A DNA stretch of 8,248 nt, taken from contig CAZVQJ010000134.1 in assembly GCA_964629165.1 (NCBI GenBank), positions 1 to 8,248 on the forward strand, given 5' to 3'. Both the position numbers and the translations under genes were made by a program. The notes under the pieces were generated by a model, which searched no databases, was not told where the DNA came from, and worked only from the letters and a program-made list of their open reading frames with translations. The DNA comes from CAWVVV01 sp964629165. GTDB lineage: Bacteria; Verrucomicrobiota; Verrucomicrobiia; Opitutales; Oceanipulchritudinaceae. Of this stretch, positions 6,966-8,248 are shown piece by piece (position 1 is the first letter of the stretch; each line of letters starts with the position of its first letter).

Positions 6966-6973
6966 CACAGTAT
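6959..6973. repeat. Perfect 15-base palindrome over the start of the phasin-like gene
   Basis: ATACTGT and ACAGTAT are perfect 7-base arms around a single C. The palindrome covers the whole candidate -10 box and the first two bases of the ATG, where a bound dimeric regulator would block transcription. The half-sites resemble those of LexA (CTGT...ACAG), but the spacing is one base and not eight, so it is not a standard SOS box. An operator is plausible but unproven. Confidence 0.45.
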
Positions 6974-7286
6974 GATCGACATGCTGAAAAAGACTCTTCT
7001 GGCGGGAGTGGGGGCCACCGTAGTGACCGCAGAGCGGGTTGAAGCCACCCTCGATGATCTCGTCAAACGAGGGAAACTGACCGCCGATGAGGCTCGGGAA
7101 GTCGCTTCCAAGATGGCCGACGAAAGCAAACGCGAGTTTGAAGACGTCCGCGGGGCGATGGGGCAGATGTTCGACGATATGCTGGCGAAAGCCAATATGG
7201 CGTCGAAGCGCGACATCGCCCGGCTCGAAGGAAAGATCGATGCACTCCAGGCGCAGCTCGACGCCATGGCCGTGATCGAGGAGTAA
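6972..7286 (+). CDS. Phasin-like small coiled-coil protein (COG3937 type)
   Basis: 104 residues from the ATG at 6972; the ATG at 6981 (MLKKTLL) is a close alternative, and an upstream in-frame start at 6771 would overlap rmuC with an unrelated peptide. The layout fits the PhaF/PhaI-like 'polyhydroxyalkanoate synthesis regulator phasin' family: a short hydrophobic N-terminus (LLAGVGATVV, 9-18), the conserved DDLVKRGKLTADEARE (28-43), and a C-terminal coiled coil with SKRDIARLEGKIDALQAQLD (78-97). Classic members coat polyester granules, but many in this group sit in genomes or contexts with no polyester genes, and none is seen here. The ABC1/UbiB-like kinase follows after 17 bases, probably in the same transcript. 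A link to that kinase or to membrane lipids is as likely as a granule role. The family is fairly sure, the function is not. Confidence 0.75.
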   Translation: MIDMLKKTLLAGVGATVVTAERVEATLDDLVKRGKLTADEAREVASKMADESKREFEDVRGAMGQMFDDMLAKANMASKRDIARLEGKIDALQAQLDAMAVIEE

Positions 7287-7303
7287 TCCGCCGCCCCGCC
7301 CTC

Positions 7304-8248
7304 GTGCGCATCCACCTATTCCGCGACGCCGCCCGCGCCCGGGAGATCGTGACGGTACTCCTGCGGTATCGTTTCGACGAGATCCTGCGCAAGATCGATA
7401 CCCCGGTCGCCTGGCTCGGGCGCATCACGCCCCGGGACAAGGGCAACCTGACCCTCTGGCAACGGGTCCGCCTCGCGATCGAGGAACTCGGCCCCACCTT
7501 TGTCAAAGCGGCCCAGCTGCTCAGTACGCGCCCGGATATTCTTCCCAGGGACTTGATCGAGGAACTCAAGGAACTGCGCGATCAGGTCAAACCGGAGCCT
7601 TTCGAGGTGATGAAACCGGTCCTCGAAACGATCCTCGGAGGACCCATCGATCAAACTTTTGCCGAGTTCGAGGAGACTCCCCTCGCGAGCGGGTCTCTCG
7701 GTCAGGTCTACCGGGCTCGCCTGCGGCTGACGGGCCAACGCGTCGCGGTGAAAGTCCAGAGGCCGGATATCCGCAAGCCCATCACGACCGACCTCGAGAT
7801 CATGGCATGGTTTGCCGAGCAGCTCGACCAACACTTCAGCCGCTTGCAGCCATTCGACCTGCCGACCGTCGTCGAGGAACTGCGACAGGGCATCATGGAT
7901 GAACTCGATTTCACGATCGAGGCGCGCAACATCCAACTCTTCAATTCCCTCAATCATTCGCCTGAACGGGTCTTTGCCCCGACCGTCCTCACCGAATACA
8001 CGGAGCCCCACCTACTCGTTACCGAATGGATCGACGGGGTGTCTCCGGATGAGGCTGTGCTCGATCCCGCGGTGGCCCGACAACTGGCGCGGGACGGCGG
8101 CGACTCCTTTTTCTCACAGATTTCGGTTTCCGGGTTTTTCCACGGCGATCCGCACGGCGGCAACATCTTCGTTACCCCCGGTCAGCAACTCTGCTTCATC
8201 GACTGGGGGCTCGCCGGGCAGCTCACACGGGCGATGCGCCATCACCTC
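7304..8248 (+). CDS. ABC1/UbiB-family atypical kinase (partial, runs off the right edge)
   Basis: 315 codons are open from the GTG at 7304 to the window end; a full member has roughly 430-560 residues, so the C-terminus is missing. The start is uncertain: no Shine-Dalgarno fits, and GAGGAG lies 20 bases upstream, over the end of the previous gene. ABC1/UbiB (AarF, COQ8, ADCK) proteins are ATPases or kinases that support ubiquinone or isoprenoid-lipid metabolism at membranes. Visible elements are FVKAAQLLSTRPDILP (66-81, KxGQ region), PLASGSLGQVYRA (126-138, nucleotide loop), VAVKVQRP (147-154, Lys150), DELDFTIEARN (199-209), HGDPHGGNIF (280-289, catalytic loop) and IDWG (299-302, the DFG position). 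KAAQ, ASGS, DPHGGN and DWG all depart from the usual KxGQ, AAAS, DPHPGN and DFG. The key Lys, Asp and Asn residues are kept, so it should still bind nucleotide. True UbiB or a paralogue cannot be told from this fragment. Confidence 0.88.
   Translation, partial: MRIHLFRDAARAREIVTVLLRYRFDEILRKIDTPVAWLGRITPRDKGNLTLWQRVRLAIEELGPTFVKAAQLLSTRPDILPRDLIEELKELRDQVKPEPFEVMKPVLETILGGPIDQTFAEFEETPLASGSLGQVYRARLRLTGQRVAVKVQRPDIRKPITTDLEIMAWFAEQLDQHFSRLQPFDLPTVVEELRQGIMDELDFTIEARNIQLFNSLNHSPERVFAPTVLTEYTEPHLLVTEWIDGVSPDEAVLDPAVARQLARDGGDSFFSQISVSGFFHGDPHGGNIFVTPGQQLCFIDWGLAGQLTRAMRHHL

Noticed and set aside
6771..6971. N-terminal extension of the phasin-like protein overlapping rmuC
   Set aside because: The extension is an out-of-frame reading of the rmuC 3' end and has no phasin similarity; the family's conserved part begins near MIDMLKK at 6972.
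6959..6973. LexA (SOS) box
   Set aside because: The half-sites fit CTGT/ACAG, but the spacing between them is one base and not eight as in the E. coli type.

Overview
The window is GC-rich (roughly 60% by eye), densely coding bacterial chromosome. It has no mobile element, CRISPR array, rRNA or tRNA that I can see. The mix suggests a Gram-negative bacterium: a lipoprotein with a clear lipobox, the MetX-MetW methionine pair, an RmuC homologue, and a phasin-like gene next to an ABC1/UbiB-type kinase. PurB is of the kind best known from Actinobacteria. I lean towards Verrucomicrobiota (Opitutae-like) or a neighbouring lineage, but this is inference from gene content and no marker gene here settles it.

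Layout from left to right. A minus-strand gene, possibly of the DoxX family, runs off the left edge (1-94). An intergenic stretch with two hairpins follows, one of them followed by seven T (95-319). A plus-strand TPR lipoprotein (320-1216) ends at a hairpin terminator. Convergent to it is the minus-strand metX-metW operon (3006 to 1250), whose two genes overlap by ATGA. The metX leader contains two hairpins, one holding the only Shine-Dalgarno-like sequence. Divergent from metX is purB (3175-4599). Convergent to purB is an SRAP-domain (YedK/HMCES-like) gene broken by three single-base frameshifts (5376 to 4644). Divergent from that is rmuC (5477-6907), followed by a small phasin-like gene (6972-7286) and an ABC1/UbiB-like kinase that runs off the right edge (7304-8248).

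How the genes work together. MetX acylates homoserine and MetW is its usual partner, so metXW is the entry to methionine synthesis. PurB acts in purine synthesis. The SRAP protein (abasic-site protection in single-stranded DNA) and RmuC both belong to DNA maintenance and share a 100-base divergent promoter region. The phasin-like gene and the kinase are 17 bases apart and probably form one unit.

Most unusual points: the reconstructable but triply frameshifted SRAP gene with every known catalytic residue intact; two neighbouring genes (rmuC and the phasin-like gene) with a TANNNT box exactly six bases before the ATG and no Shine-Dalgarno, suggesting leaderless mRNAs; a perfect 15-base palindrome over the start of the phasin-like gene; a kinase that departs from the family consensus at four signature motifs; and a possible ribosome-site-masking hairpin before metX. 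I see no clear undescribed multi-gene system.
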